Assembly: GCA_003427395.1 (NCBI GenBank)
Contig: BFEA01000117.1
Span: forward strand, 2,756,995-2,784,120
Direction: 5' to 3'
Length of the DNA stretch: 27,126 nucleotides
Source: Chara braunii
Lineage: Eukaryota; Streptophyta; Charophyceae; Charales; Characeae
Part shown: positions 9,009 through 17,326 of the stretch, one piece after another
Layout of the letters: each line of letters opens with the position of its first letter
Numbering within the stretch: the stretch's first letter is position 1
The notes under the pieces: model-generated
The model's input: the letters and a program-made list of their open reading frames with translations, nothing else
What the model was told of the DNA's origin: nothing
Database searches by the model: none
Position numbers and translations under genes: made by a program

Positions 9009-10115
9009 TTGGGCATCAAAATTTTGGTTAGGATGGAGGCTTTACAAGCATATTATGGTAAGAATCTAGCTTGGCACCGTGCAACCAAAACTGCAGTTCT
9101 GGATCTCCGTTCTCTTAATGTTAATGGTTTAGCCACGGCAGTTACGAAAAAAAGAAATGCCATAATAGAACAATTGAAAGGGGTGGGGGGAAGAACATGG
9201 TCTGACATCATATGCATACAGGAAACACATCTTACCAATGCTCCTGCTCATATTATGGCCCATAACATAGTATAGTCATTCAATAAAATTAACGCCCCGG
9301 CTCCAAGGAGTGGCTCAGCTGGAGTAGAGATCTGGGTCCCTCCGGATTCTAGAGCAGAGATAACTCATTGGGTGGCTGACAAAGAACAAGGCCGATGGAT
9401 ATCGGCAATCCTAACGATTGAGTCAGAAGTTATATATTTAATTAATGTATATGGTCCTAATGATATAGAAGAAAGATTCAAGTTCTTTCAAGATATTAGA
9501 AAACAGATTCCGGATGGGATGCCCATAGTAATGGCAGACGATTTCAACGTTGCCCAGGATAGATGGCTGGATCGCTGGAAGATTCCTTCCCCATGCCCTC
9601 CTTATATAGAGGAAGACGAAAAAATCATACAAACATTATGCGAGAATGAGCATCTTTTCGACTCTTATCGGAAAATTTTTCCGCGTGAAAAATTTTTCAC
9701 ATGTATACGTAATTATAGGAATCGTCTGCAATCTAGATCTGGAATAGACTTAATCCTGATGTCTGAAGATCTAGATAGAGCTCTTGTTTGGGCAGCTATT
9801 TTTCCGCAGAGTCCATGGTCTGGTGCGGGTCACAAAATGTGTGTAGTACTCTTATCCTTCAAGAAGAAACCAGATCAAGGAAAATTATTTTACAAACTTA
9901 ATACATCCCTGTTATCTCACAATCAGTTCAAAAAATATTTATCGGACGTGTGGGAATATTGGCAATCAACAAAAGAGAAACAAGATTCTTACATTTCGTG
10001 GTTTAACAATAGTCTGATTTTTATTGCAAAAAAGTGTAATGAATATTCAAAACTACAAGCAAGAAATAAATATCTACAAGAAATGAATGTTCAAGAACAA
10101 ATTCTAAATTTATGA
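9009..10115 (+). pseudogene. LINE2 apurinic/apyrimidinic-type endonuclease domain
   Basis: This domain nicks target DNA to prime reverse transcription. Motifs in order: SLNVNGL with the metal-ligand Asn, ICIQETHL with the catalytic Glu, INVYGPN, ADDFN at 9534-9548 (family GDFN, so Gly is replaced by Asp through GGC to GAC), SGIDLILM, and GHKM (family SDH). A stop TAG at 9273-9275 interrupts the frame; the same frame resumes at once and runs to 10115. A +1 shift near 10113 then connects it to the RT frame. The domain is recognisable over its full length but inactive as it stands. Confidence 0.88.
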
Positions 10116-11958
10116 ATCTCAGGATCAACTTGATGAATCCTCCAAAACTATCAAAATTCAAGAACTTAGGAACCAACTTTTAACCTTCGCTCAACATCGT
10201 TGACAAAGTCAATTAATCAGAGGTAAGCTATCAAGATTTTCTTCTGAAGGGCAAATGGATACATCATTTTTTGCTATGGCGCGGGCACGAGCCAAACACT
10301 CATCCATAGAAAGTCTTTTTGATCCCGAGACTTCTCATGATCCTCTGATGGCTGCTTCCTCTGCAGCCAGTTTAAAAGTAGCCTATGATTTTTTCAAAAA
10401 ACTATTTTTCTCATCCAAAGATCTCTCCTGTCTTCAGGAGGATGATCAAGCCATTCGTCTCTTTCTGGAACCACTCTTCCAATCCATTAGCCGAGAACAA
10501 CGTGATGCTCTAGAGAAACCACTGACAAAGGATGAAATTTGGACAGCCTTAATACAAATGGACGTAGATAAGACCCCGGGGGTGGATGGCCTCTCTAAAG
10601 AATTTTGGGAAGCTATGTGGTCTTCTATTTCCTCAGACTTAATGCTTTACTTTCAAGAGGTCTGGGAGTCAGGTAAGAAGGGTGAAATAGTAAGTCAGGG
10701 AATAGTTACTTTACTATATAAAAAAGGAGATAAGACAAACATCAGGAATTATAGTCAAATAACTTTACTAACAGTTGTGTATTAGTTGTTGGCAAAAACA
10801 ATTGCAAATCGAATGATTCCAGTAATGCCCGATATAATTCACCCCTAGCAAACAGGTTTCATAAATGGGAGGCATATACAGGATAATATTCTTTAATTAA
10901 CGAAATTATCAAACTCTCACGACAATCCAAAAGTAATGCTGCTTTTGTTTTTATAGATTTTGAAAAGGCTTATGACCATGTTGATTGGAGATTCTTGGAT
11001 GCTTGTTTACAAAAGTTAAATTTTGACCCTAATATGAGAAGATGGGTTAAAATTTTGCATATAAATGTTACAATACGAATTCTTGTTAATGGCTTGTTGT
11101 CACCAGAAATACATCTTTAGAGGTCAGTTAAACAAGGGGATCCGTTGGCCCCTTTTCTTTTTTTAATTGTGATGGAAACTCTGGGGCTAATCTTAGAGTT
11201 AATCGCAACATTAAACGTCTTCATATCTCGGGTATATCTGAAGAAGCGATTCCTATAGCCTCCATGTTCACAAATGATCTGACCATTATGATGGAAGCCT
11301 CAGATGAAAATATGAAAGAAATCAAGAATATGCTGGATAAATTCTCGGTTGTCTCTGATATGATTGTCAATTGGGGGAATAAAACTCGAGGGTGGTGGAT
11401 TCACCCTAATGGTGATCGTCCTCCAAAATTCCCTAGGGTGCAATGGTTACCCCAGGAAGCTCCACTGAGAATTCTGGGGGTGTCTCTTTCTGCTTTTGGC
11501 AAACCTGTTTCCAATGATGAGTGAATTTTTGAACCTGCTATTGAAAAAATGAATAAATGAAAAGGCTTACACACCTCTCTTTTTGGCACATCTGTAGTGA
11601 TAAATAATGTAGTGTTAGCCTCGATATGGTATCAATCGACATTATGGGCAATTAGTAAATCATGTACTAAACAACTTCAAAAACAAGTATCGGTCTTTTT
11701 GTTGAGGGGGGATCATGAACAAGAATTCAAGCTTTGTCTCTACAATGGATAATAGATCTCATTCTTGGTATTGACAAGCTCTGGCATCCATTGGCACTAG
11801 AACAAATTAGAAGATTGGCGTCGAGATCTCCCTTAGAGATCCACCCCCTCACTTGGGTGGAAGATAGATTTTGGAACATCCCTCGCCCTAGTGCACATTC
11901 AAAGGAAGAGGGAGAGAGAGGAGCGGCTCGAGCTGATCTGCTCCTAGATAACCTATGA
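10114..11958 (+). pseudogene. LINE2 reverse transcriptase domain, inactivated
   Basis: RT motifs are present in order: PLTKDEIWTAL...TPGVDG, VTLLYKKGDK.NIRNY, TGFINGRH, FIDFEKAYDHVDW, SVKQGDPLAPFLF, then the catalytic motif as FTND (11267-11278) instead of FADD. Both changes are G to A at first codon positions, and one of the two catalytic Asp residues is lost. In-frame stops are TGA 10201, TAG 10783, a TAG and a TAA near 10845-10900, TAG near 11119, TGA 11522, TGA about 11558 and TGA 11956. Frameshifts lie near 10900 and 11170. A deletion of roughly 45 codons after the RGDHEQ block (11710-11730) removes the AWDSVIQPK/GGLGI region kept in LINE1 and LINE3. Confidence 0.88.
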
Positions 11959-11973
11959 CTTTCTCTGCTAAAA

Positions 11974-13482
11974 ATGTGGCGTAGACTGCCCCTACCAAGT
12001 AAACCCTTTCCCTCACGATTTGAAGAGATTTTGAGGCAACCTTTGTTCGGGAACAGATGGATAACAGACAATAATGGTTGTGTTTACAATAGTTCTAAAT
12101 CTCTCTGGTCTCAATGGGTGAAAAATGGGGTATTAAGAGTCAAAGATATTTGGGACCAGGAAAAAAAAGGTTGGATGACACCTACTCAACTTAAAAATAA
12201 AATTTCATATGCCCACATTATACCCCAAAACCTTGATCAGATGATTTGCTTCATTCCTCTGGAATGAGTGAGGTTGCTAAAGAAAAGAGTAAGTCTACAA
12301 GAAGGAGATTGGGTAATGGTTGTGCATGATCCAGAATGTTGGCAGGTGGGTCAAATAATGACTCTGGTGGAAGAAGGAGCTTTGGTGGCTCTCTTCAAAA
12401 TAACCACAAATCATCTCCTCCTTCCCTCACCGGTCAACGAAGTAAAATTTTTTCCCTCCAAGGAAATCTTCAGAATTAGAGTCCTTTTCATCTCTGCAAT
12501 TAAAAAATGGAGAGTTTTTCAACCACAATGCCTGATTCCGGACTTACCTTTGGACCCAGCTGAATGGGTATGGCAAACTGGGAAGAACGGTAAGCCACTC
12601 ATATTGCAATCCCTCTCAGTCAAGTCAACATACCGATTATTAAGACCAAGGGTAGACGTATCGTTCATAATAAGAGATCGATGGGTGAGACATCTGAATA
12701 TTGATACTAAAAAATTCCGAAATATAAAATTTTTCAATAAGCTAAAACAGAGACCAGCAAAGTTATCTTCTCTGCAATGGCAAATACTACATAGATGCTT
12801 GCCTACTAATGACTGGTTGATAGACCGTACTACTTTGGAACAAAGAGGTTTGGCATCCCCATGGTGTAAATCATGCTTTTCTGTCTTTCCTTGTAAGGGG
12901 ATCAGGGAGACTATTGAACACTTGTTCATACAATGTCCGGGTACGGTTTTGCTGTGGAGAAGATGGGACTGTGTGTGGAGAAGTTTAACGGGAATTGACT
13001 GGCCATGGGATTGGAGAGTCATTCTACTAGGACATTGGGAACCAAATGATACACAACTGTCAGAATTTCAGAGAAAATATTTTGAAATAGGTCGGAAAGC
13101 CATTCTGTGGGTAATATGGTACAAAAGATGTGTCTATGAAAGGGAAGATGTAAAGTTTGAAGGATCAGAAACTGTTGAGATCATTGTCCAATTTGTACAG
13201 ACAGAAATACGGGAACATTGGAAAGTTGTCTGTGCTAAGATAAAACATTCCTATCAGAAAAAGGATATTCTTAATAATATTCAAAAATTCAATCTGGACT
13301 GGTTGGGGGGTGCTGAAGTGAAATGGCCAGGAGGAGAAGCGCAGGAGGAACCTCTAAAGCGAGACTTCCACCTGAACTTCAGGGAATGGTTTTCACTTCA
13401 ACCAGGAGTCACACTTAGATCCCCAGATTGTTTCCTTGATCCCTTCCCTCCCTCGGAATTGGCAATGGTTGAGATTCAATGA
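11974..13482 (+). pseudogene. LINE2 ORF2 C-terminal domain with zinc knuckle
   Basis: Matches LINE1 and LINE3 along its length: MWRRLPLP, QPLFGNRWI, EGDWV, LPLDPAEWVWQ, DRWVRHLNID, SLQWQI.HRCLPTNDWLID. The zinc knuckle is C12865-C12874-H12919-C12934. WPWDWR and DPFPPSELAMVEI follow, then TGA at 13480-13482. One in-frame TGA (12265-12267) replaces the Trp of PL(H/E)WY. From 12268 to the natural stop 404 codons are open, in contrast to the heavily interrupted RT. The domain is thought to help bind RNA or target DNA in related LINEs; its role here is inferred. Confidence 0.88.
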
Positions 13483-13664
13483 TATGCTTTAGGAAATGAC
13501 TAGGTTTCGATTTCTCTAGAGTGTACGGTGTGGGTTGGGGATGTAGAGAGAAAGAGGAATTAGCAGGAAATAGCAGAATTTGGCGCCTAGATCAAGGTGA
13601 AGAGATTCCCCTTTCGGAATCGTCATTTATTATTTCTGAAATGGTTCAAGTTTATTTCATGTAA

Positions 13665-13733
13665 GGGACGCTGGACCCGCTTTCCAGCAGGTGATGCTCC
13701 CCACCAATAGATGGAGCCATTTAAAAAAAAAAA
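13665..13733 (+). other. LINE2 3' tail, hairpins 1 and 2 plus poly(A)
   Basis: GGGAC at 13665, stem GCTGGA 13670-13675 with TCCAGC 13683-13688, then stem GCTCC 13696-13700 with GGAGC 13713-13717, then ATTT and 11 A. Hairpin 3 is absent, as in the copy at 14253-14320, so this is a shorter tail subtype. Confidence 0.82.
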
Positions 13734-13796
13734 GGCTCAGTGTCCCTATACTGTGATGTGTGCATATGTCAAAGTGCACATACGATCCAAGGTAAA

Positions 13797-13858
13797 TGTA
13801 ATCGCTGAGCAGTGGCATTGATTACTTCCCTGCGCAAGGGAAGGATTGACCTCGTGCT
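13797..13858 (-). repeat. SINE-like repeat, family 2 (copy 2)
   Basis: Reverse complement of the core at 2411-2456: GGTCAATCCTTCCC, hairpin TTCCC...GGGAA, AGTAATCAATGCC. The shared flank TGTAATC.(C/T)TGA.CAG also occurs in the copy at 14067, so these two are closer to each other than to the copy at 2411. Confidence 0.6.
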
Positions 13859-14066
13859 CATAGAGTAGGATCCCAACAAGAAGGTAGCGAACAGCATCTT
13901 CATCGATCGGCCCAAAATGATCAATCAAATCTCAGAATCCTAAGCATCTTACCTCCTCATGAGGACAGTCGACACCCCCTCGTTGCAGACCAATCAACCC
14001 CGGTCAACGAGTAGGTGATCGTGTATCCTATAGCGACCCGGCAGCACACAGTGAAAAACAAATATA

Positions 14067-14126
14067 TGTAATCATTGAACAGAGGCATTGATTACTCCTT
14101 ACGCAAGGGAAGGATTAACCTCGTGC
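14067..14126 (-). repeat. SINE-like repeat, family 2 (copy 3), abutting a U6 fragment
   Basis: Same core as at 13797-13858, with a weaker hairpin. It runs directly into U6 snRNA sequence at 14129 with no spacer or A-run. Confidence 0.6.
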
Positions 14127-14128
14127 TC

Positions 14129-14178
14129 TTGGAACGATACAGCGAAGATTAGCATGGCCCCTGCACAAGGATGACACG
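14129..14178 (+). pseudogene. U6 snRNA internal fragment
   Basis: Fifty nt match the conserved centre of eukaryotic U6 (from TTGGAACGATACAG to GGATGACACG) with two differences: AGCGAAG for the canonical AGAGAAG, and TGCACAAGG for TGCGCAAGG. It lacks the 5' stem-loop and the 3' end. A U6 upstream promoter element is not evident, so it is a fragment, not a gene. It sits between family-2 repeat sequence and the T-run of the next retro-insert. Confidence 0.9.
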
Positions 14179-14183
14179 GTGTC

Positions 14184-14255
14184 TTTTTTTTTTTTTTTTT
14201 TTTGGGGGGGGGGGGGAAANTTTTTTTTTTTTTTTTTTTGGGGGGGGGGGGGAAA
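14184..14255. other. Assembly gap (single N) with duplicated homopolymer flanks
   Basis: T20 G13 AAA (14184-14219), N at 14220, then T19 G13 AAA (14221-14255). The near-identical blocks on both sides of the N indicate an unresolved overlap, not two biological copies. True length and homopolymer composition are unknown. Confidence 0.9.
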
Positions 14256-14320
14256 CAAATGCTCCACTGCAGTCTATTCGTGGGGAGCAGCACGTGCTGG
14301 GAACCGGGCCCAGCGTCCCA
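14253..14320 (-). mobile_element. Stand-alone LINE tail / SINE copy, hairpins 1 and 2
   Basis: On the minus strand: GGGACGCTGGGCCCGGTTCC with stem GCTGGG/CCCAGC, then GCTCC...GGAGC with a longer loop, then ATTTGTTT. A C-run and A-run follow within the damaged gap area. The G-C closing pair in hairpin 1 replaces the A-T pair of most copies on both sides of the stem. Confidence 0.75.
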
Positions 14321-14321
14321 T

Positions 14322-14930
14322 ATAAAGTTACACAAGTCATTTGAGATAGCTGGGCCATTACCCGGCTTCGGCTGAGAATCAATCTGAGAACTATTGAGAA
14401 CTATTGAAGAAATTCAAGAGAATTAAAAAGAGGTTGAAAAACTATGAATGACTACCGACCTCTTTTTGAACGCTCAGAACCCCTAGACTCCCAAACAAAA
14501 CTCTCTAAAACTATCCAACACTGTCTTATTCCCTGTCGAGCTCTCCTAGGCCTCACACTCCCACCCGGCTAGGTTACAGAGCAACACGACTCGCCCCAGC
14601 TCCGGTCAGCGTCGTCCCACCGGCCAGCGTCGTCCCAACAGTAACCCTTGGTTGTCGCTTGGAATGCCCACACCACAGCGTCCCCAGACTGCAGGGGGGT
14701 TTAAAAAAAAAAAACAGGCCTCACGCTCCTGCAGTCAGCAGGTTACAGGGCGGCCTCAATAACTTTTTCATGAGTAATAATTGCAAATTCGCTTTGACAA
14801 AAAACAAAGGTAAAAACGAATTCCTTTGGGAAAAAGAAAAAAGCGAAAAAAAAAAGGATTAAATATGTACCATTCTGCCACATGGGCCAGGTGTCCTGTC
14901 CGGCTGTCCAACTGGGCTACTGTGGTGAGT
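14322..14930. other. Stretch without recognisable genes, small internal duplications
   Basis: Contains a short tandem copy (CCGG.CAGCGTCGTCCCA, twice, 14602-14638). A GGCCTCAC.CTCC...GGTTACAG block occurs near 14549 and again near 14717. An A-rich run ends near 14860. No coding signal is convincing. Confidence 0.5.
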
Positions 14931-15190
14931 TGGGGTTTGGTTTGTAAGGGCCTCTCTCCTCGAGTCACCTAGCTCTTTTTCTGGTGGTGAGTACTCACTT
15001 GAGGGTGTCCTCACGCTAGCACTACCTTACATGTATCTGACAGCATTTACGGCCCCATCTGGATGCATCTGGCCGCAATTCCGTCCCGAAACAAGTACAA
15101 AAGTGCTAGTGTGAGTATGCCCGGACGCTTGTCTCCCAAAAAACATGTCCCTCTCGTTCCACCACTCACTCCACTCAAGCACTCACCACA

Positions 15191-15465
15191 TGGTGACCAG
15201 CTGGGACTGGCAGGGACGGTGAGCTGTCTCTTATACACATCTAGATGTGTATAAGAGACAGGAGTTACCACTTTTGGTGGCCAGCTGGGACCACCGTGAG
15301 TTACCACTTTTGGTGGTCCCAGCTAGGTGACCAGCTGGGACTGGCAGGGACGGTGAGTTACCACTTTTGGTGGCCAGCTGGGACCGGCCGGGACCGTGAG
15401 TTACCACTTTTGGTGGCCAGCTGGGACCGGACGGAACCGTGAGTTACCACTTTTGGTGGCCCAAT
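15191..15465 (+). repeat. Minisatellite, irregular 36-57 bp units
   Basis: Units begin GAGTTACCACTTTTGGTGG and continue CCAGCTGGGACCGG...GGACCGT. Five starts are seen between 15262 and 15440. Each unit contains CCAC...GTGG and CCAGCTGG inverted repeats. The array is split by the adapter at 15224-15261: the 31 bp just left of the adapter (15193-15223) recur at 15327-15357. Confidence 0.85.
15224..15261. other. Nextera/Tn5 mosaic-end junction adapter (library artefact)
   Basis: The 19-bp Tn5 mosaic end CTGTCTCTTATACACATCT (15224-15242) is followed at once by its reverse complement (15243-15261). This exact 38-bp palindrome is the junction adapter of Nextera mate-pair libraries. In translation it gives the well-known artefact peptide SYTHLDVYKRQ. 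It is not biological, and sequence on either side may not be adjacent in the genome. Confidence 0.98.
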
Positions 15466-15846
15466 GGTGGGCGGCTAAGAGGAGGGACCACAAACCCCCC
15501 TTTGCAGGCCAGGTAAAAGGGAAGGGAGTACTCACCATGGCCATGTCACCACCAGGCAAAAAGAGACCTGACATGAGGGTAATGAATAGATCGCTGACAC
15601 TACTCACCAAGAGGCAACTGTGGTAAGTGGGGGAGGGAGGCCTTGAAGCACCGGGACATGGGCACCTGGGCTGCAGGCCTGACACCTCAAATTCTGGAGG
15701 CGCGAAACGAAAACGCGACCGCTGATCGAATTTATCAACGGCGGGCCCAGCATTTGACGTTTCGGTCTCGTTTTCTTGTGGCAACAAGTTTCGGACTGCA
15801 AGGCTGGGGCCGTGTACTTGTGGTTTAAACCATCACTAGGGGACTC

Positions 15847-15956
15847 AGCCGCACCACTCACCACATGCAGAAAGAACAAAAATTATGGCAGTGTATGTTT
15901 CCATGTCTCAGGAGAAGATTCATTCTCATTGTGCACATTTGGTGAGTGGTGCGGCT
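15847..15956. repeat. Short element with 17-bp perfect inverted repeats
   Basis: AGCCGCACCACTCACCA at 15847-15863 and its exact reverse complement at 15940-15956 enclose 76 bp. It could be a small MITE or a structured RNA. No target-site duplication is obvious. Confidence 0.75.
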
Positions 15957-16073
15957 AGGCCTTTTCTGCTTTCCGGACCGTTTGTTTCCTAATATGTGGC
16001 TGTAACGTAAACAAAACATGTATTGCAGTGAGTTGGACTTTGGTGGTTAAACCGCTGCTTAAACTTACGTCTC

Positions 16074-16186
16074 CTACCGTCTTCACCCGAATAAAACGCC
16101 TGGTTGTTATAGCTGTATCTGGACCGAAAAGTGCACCAAAAATACGGTTATAATCACCGGGCATTCTATTCGGGTGAAGACGGTAG
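16074..16186. repeat. Foldback element, 45-bp imperfect arms
   Basis: Outer arms 16074-16099 and 16161-16186 are complementary at 24 of 26 positions. Inner arms 16100-16118 and 16142-16160 are complementary at 14 of 19. The loop is 23 nt. It could be a MITE or a miRNA-like precursor; sequence alone does not decide. Confidence 0.8.
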
Positions 16187-16263
16187 CTATTTTGTTCTGA
16201 CGCAGCCCCCGATAATGCACACCTTCTCCTTAGGGGCTCGGACTACCAGATGGAAAAGGCTGG

Positions 16264-16314
16264 GACACAGCCTTTCATTTTTTTTTCTTTTTTTTTTTTG
16301 TGACACAGCCTTTC
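16264..16314. mobile_element. T-tract insertion flanked by 13-bp direct repeats
   Basis: GACACAGCCTTTC at 16264-16276 and again at 16302-16314 flank only a T-rich tract (16277-16301). The simplest reading is a retro-insertion that copied little but a poly(A) tail, on the minus strand. Confidence 0.65.
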
Positions 16315-16404
16315 TGGGCCTTTTGGCTAAGATCAAGCGCACTTAGTCTATATCTGCTCTGATCAGTTTAATATCTGATCCGCAGTCCATGGGGCCACAT
16401 TAAC
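16306..16404 (+). pseudogene. U2 snRNA-like sequence, probably a retropseudogene
   Basis: The first part, CCTTTCTGGGCC followed by TTTTGGCTAAGATCAAG, is nearly identical to plant U2. ATCAGTTTAATATCTGAT of stem IIa follows. Between them the branch-point recognition region (canonical GTAGTA) is replaced and lengthened. After a short stem IIb-like part the sequence reaches A9 (16405-16413) where U2 would have its T-rich Sm site. Two hairpins follow (AAAGGGT...ACCCTTT, TTGCCA..TGGCAA), so an aberrant full-length gene is not strictly excluded. Confidence 0.8.
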
Positions 16405-16509
16405 AAAAAAAAAGAAAGGGTGTGCGAAGACCCTTTGGCCGGAATTGCCATGTGGCAACTTGGGCGTATATCCCGCGTACTGGTGGTATGATAGAACAAG
16501 TTACGGAGA

Positions 16510-16536
16510 AAAAAGAAAGAAAGAAAGAAAGAAAGG
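16510..16536. repeat. (GAAA)n microsatellite
   Basis: About six GAAA units in an A/G-rich stretch. Confidence 0.85.
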
Positions 16537-16619
16537 GAAAGGAAGCTTTGGGCTTTGCTTGTTGCAGGGGCTTGCTTCCCGAATAAGAGATAATTGTATA
16601 AATGGCCTTCTTTCCTTTT

Positions 16620-16642
16620 GCTGGGAACAGGGCCCAGCGTCC
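16620..16642 (-). repeat. Isolated LINE-tail hairpin 1
   Basis: The minus strand reads GGACGCTGGGCCCTGTTCCC followed by AGCA, with stem GCTGGG/CCCAGC. It is followed directly by A/G-rich sequence, without hairpins 2 and 3: the shortest form of the module here. Confidence 0.6.
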
Positions 16643-16885
16643 ATTACATCATTTAAGGTTTGAAGTGACCTAATTGAGATGAGCCAGGCACACCGGCCAG
16701 GCAGAATCAGGTGCCACTTTCAGAAAGTAACAAGGGGTTATGGACTTGGATTCCCCTCATTACGCCAAATCCTAACCGTACATTCCGAAACAACAAACGT
16801 AATCTTTAAACCACCAGTGCTTCCTAAAGTAGTGCCCGTTCACAAGCCACGATTTTAGGAAACGTACAGGCCACTACAGGAGCGC

Positions 16886-17100
16886 CCAAATTCATCCAAC
16901 TAGAAACGTTTCTACTCTGTTTTAGCTGGGCCAAGTACTGGTGGTTTAACTCCCAAGATGTCCACCCTCCATGTTGTGAGATTACGTCCAAATTCATCCA
17001 ACTAGAAACGTTTCTACTCTATTTTTTTCCCCTGCCGATAGCTGGGCCAAGTTCTGGTGGTTTAACTCCCAAAATGCCCACCCTCCATGTTGTGAGATTA
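16886..17100. repeat. Tandem duplication, about 100-bp unit
   Basis: Copies at 16886-16985 and 16988-17100 share CCAAATTCATCCAACTAGAA, GCTGGGCCAAG, GGTGGTTTAACTCCCAA and CCACCCTCCATGTTGTGAGA. The second copy has a T-rich insertion of about 14 bp. Divergence is low, so the duplication is recent. Confidence 0.92.
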
Positions 17101-17326
17101 GTAGCGTGTGCAAGGGGCCCTCACTGAAATAGATAGAGCCTGATTCTTTGCCAAAAAAAAAAAAGGAGACCATCCCAAGAAGGGAGAAAAAAGTAGGGGG
17201 GAAAGAAAATCCTGAGAAAACAGTGCTCTGCTACCCTTGGGCCAAAGTCCCACCTGCCTAGATTCTTCATACCGGATCATCATTTTTGAAGATGCACGGT
17301 GCAGATGAGCAGGAAGGAGGTCAGCA

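Larger units (their letters stand above)
8500..13733 (+). mobile_element. LINE2: long, decayed non-LTR retrotransposon
   Basis: In order: an upstream conserved coding region (to 8989), an endonuclease (9009-10115), RT (10114-11958), a C-terminal domain with zinc knuckle (11974-13482), a 3' UTR, hairpins 1 and 2 of the common tail (13665-13717) and 11 A at 13723-13733. The body is visibly more AT-rich than LINE1 and LINE3. No target-site duplication could be established. The 5' boundary is approximate. Confidence 0.88.

Noticed and set aside
10201-12267. Host genetic code with UGA as Trp
   Set aside because: The young LINE1 uses TGG throughout, and TAA and TAG lesions occur as well; decay or G-to-A mutation fits better. 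Kept only as an alternative.
13797-14126. U4 snRNA, suggested by GCAGTGGCA at about 13810
   Set aside because: The rest does not follow U4, and the core matches the repeat at 2411-2456 in reverse complement.
15224-15261. A perfect 38-bp palindrome as a possible regulatory site or transposon end
   Set aside because: It is exactly two Tn5 mosaic ends from library preparation.
15047-15307. Open frames over the adapter, including the peptide SYTHLDVYKRQ
   Set aside because: The peptide is a translation of the Nextera junction adapter, not a protein.
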